The position numbers were made by a program, and so were the translations under genes. Below are positions 5,816 to 6,450 of a stretch of DNA of 6,450 nucleotides, piece after piece. The notes under the pieces were generated by a model. That model was not told the DNA's origin. It worked only from the letters and a program-made list of their open reading frames with translations, and did no database searches. The stretch's first letter is position 1; each line of letters starts with the position of its first letter. This DNA is from Coprothermobacter sp. (GTDB taxonomy: Bacteria; Coprothermobacterota; Coprothermobacteria; Coprothermobacterales; Coprothermobacteraceae). The stretch covers positions 793 to 7,242 of the forward strand of contig DMVM01000096.1 of the NCBI GenBank assembly GCA_003476705.1, given 5' to 3'.

Positions 5816-6329
5816 AGTGTAGCTTAACTAAAACAGGGTCAACGGTGCTTGTAGCGCAGACTGCATAGTCATAGCCTAACAGTGTTAGGCTGCCAACAGG
5901 GAGCGCTTCTGTGCCCTCGGTCGTCGCCATGGCTTCTGCTGCCTTATTTGCTGATGTATCCACTGGCCAGCAAATGTAAAAAACACTTCCTGCCAAGGTC
6001 CCTTCGCTACTGTAGGTAAAGAAATTCTCCAGCTTCTTTTCTTTGTCCCAAGGCCAAGGAGTGGATCTTTCGTAGTAAGCTTTCAGCATGTCGGTACCTG
6101 TCTGAGACGCATCTAAAACCACATTGCCCGTCGGGTACAGCTGATGATCCATGCGATACAGTTCTAAATACTGCAGCACTTTGGGTGATGAGGAGAGTAG
6201 TGTACTCACATTTGCTCGCTGGCGTGCCAATGCGTAGGACGGATACAGCGTTGCTGTAAGCAACGCAATTACCGCTAGTACTACCATGATTTCCATGAGT
6301 GTGAAGCCTTTTCTTGCCCTTAACTTCAA
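5814..6329 (-). CDS. Type IV prepilin / pseudopilin
   Basis: A 171-residue prepilin. A short basic leader, MKLRARKG, ends at the prepilin peptidase site G8|F9, and the +5 glutamate (E13) needed for methylation and assembly is present in GFTLMEIMVVLAVIALLTATLYP (8-30), a hydrophobic helix that anchors it in the membrane before assembly. The rest is an exported globular domain with aromatic and Trp-rich patches (WPWDK, 92-96) and just two cysteines, C120 and C158, which could form a disulfide. It could be a type IV pilus, competence or type II secretion-like subunit; no assembly gene is in the window to decide. The start is TTG at 6329, eight bases after AAGGGAGG (6345-6338). An inverted repeat and a possible -10 lie upstream. 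Confidence 0.9.
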   Translation of the reverse strand: MKLRARKGFTLMEIMVVLAVIALLTATLYPSYALARQRANVSTLLSSSPKVLQYLELYRMDHQLYPTGNVVLDASQTGTDMLKAYYERSTPWPWDKEKKLENFFTYSSEGTLAGSVFYICWPVDTSANKAAEAMATTEGTEALPVGSLTLLGYDYAVCATSTVDPVLVKLH

Positions 6330-6362
6330 ACTAACAGCCTCCCTTTTTTGAGAAAAATGTGT

Positions 6363-6429
6363 TTTTGTCTCTGAAACGTTCGGTCGGCATTCAAGACACA
6401 GCCTTGCAATGCAGCCAATAGAGACAAAA
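6363..6429 (-). repeat. Inverted repeat forming a possible structured pilin leader
   Basis: Perfect ten-base arms (TTTTGTCTCT at 6363-6372 and AGAGACAAAA at 6420-6429) enclose 47 bases. Inside them GCATT (6387-6391) pairs with AATGC (6408-6412), and AAG with CTT nested within, so the transcript could fold as a long stem. No known riboswitch consensus is recognised. Confidence 0.4.
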
Positions 6430-6436
6430 CTCTTTC

Positions 6437-6442
6437 ATTGTA
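6437..6442 (-). promoter_or_regulatory. Possible -10 for the prepilin gene
   Basis: On the minus strand TACAAT (6442-6437, 5 of 6 to consensus) would start transcription near 6430, right at the first arm of the inverted repeat. Any -35 lies beyond the window, so this cannot be confirmed here. Confidence 0.3.
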
Positions 6443-6450
6443 CAGCATTC

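Noticed and set aside
6330..6450. c-di-GMP (GEMM) riboswitch upstream of the prepilin gene
   Set aside because: Such riboswitches do control some pilin genes, but the conserved core sequences are not visible here; only unclassified pairing is seen.

Overview
The window reads as ordinary, gene-dense bacterial chromosome with eight protein genes, almost no spare DNA and no RNA gene, CRISPR array or insertion sequence that I could find. The gene set (two DegV-family lipid-binding proteins, AsnRS, a YbjN-like protein, a YfcE phosphodiesterase, a PF06089-type asparaginase, a COG0731-type radical SAM enzyme and a type IV prepilin), strong AGGAGG ribosome-binding sites and many GTG/TTG starts suggest an anaerobic, possibly thermophilic, Firmicutes-like or deep-branching lineage. 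Coprothermobacter is a guess at the genus from general resemblance, not something the sequence proves.

Layout. Four genes lie head to tail on the minus strand from 3112 down to 1: a YbjN-like protein, asnS, and two tandem DegV paralogues, the second cut off by the window edge. Gaps of 59, 33 and 52 bases suggest one operon, possibly with an internal promoter before asnS. A compact divergent promoter region (about 3113-3224) separates it from yfcE on the plus strand. yfcE converges on a minus-strand asparaginase gene, and the two overlap by eight bases in a palindrome that supplies both stop codons. A 234-base divergent regulatory region (4822-5055) separates the asparaginase from a plus-strand radical SAM gene. 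It holds a 24-bp near-perfect palindrome, a TTGACC direct repeat and promoter motifs facing both ways. The radical SAM gene converges on a minus-strand prepilin gene, with a small hairpin between them. Upstream of the prepilin is a potentially structured leader.

How the genes relate. AsnRS charges tRNA with asparagine and the asparaginase destroys asparagine, so two opposite uses of one amino acid lie about 1.1 kb apart in separate transcription units. A short ORF rich in Gln and Asn codons precedes the YbjN-asnS operon and could be a sensing leader peptide, but this is speculative. DegV proteins usually present fatty acids to a FakA-type kinase; no such kinase is in the window.

Nothing here amounts to a clear, new multi-gene system. 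The points most worth checking are the 24-bp palindrome, the Gln/Asn-rich leader ORF, the missing His/GPG signature in the complete DegV copy, the two start corrections (YbjN-like and radical SAM), and the leader upstream of the prepilin.
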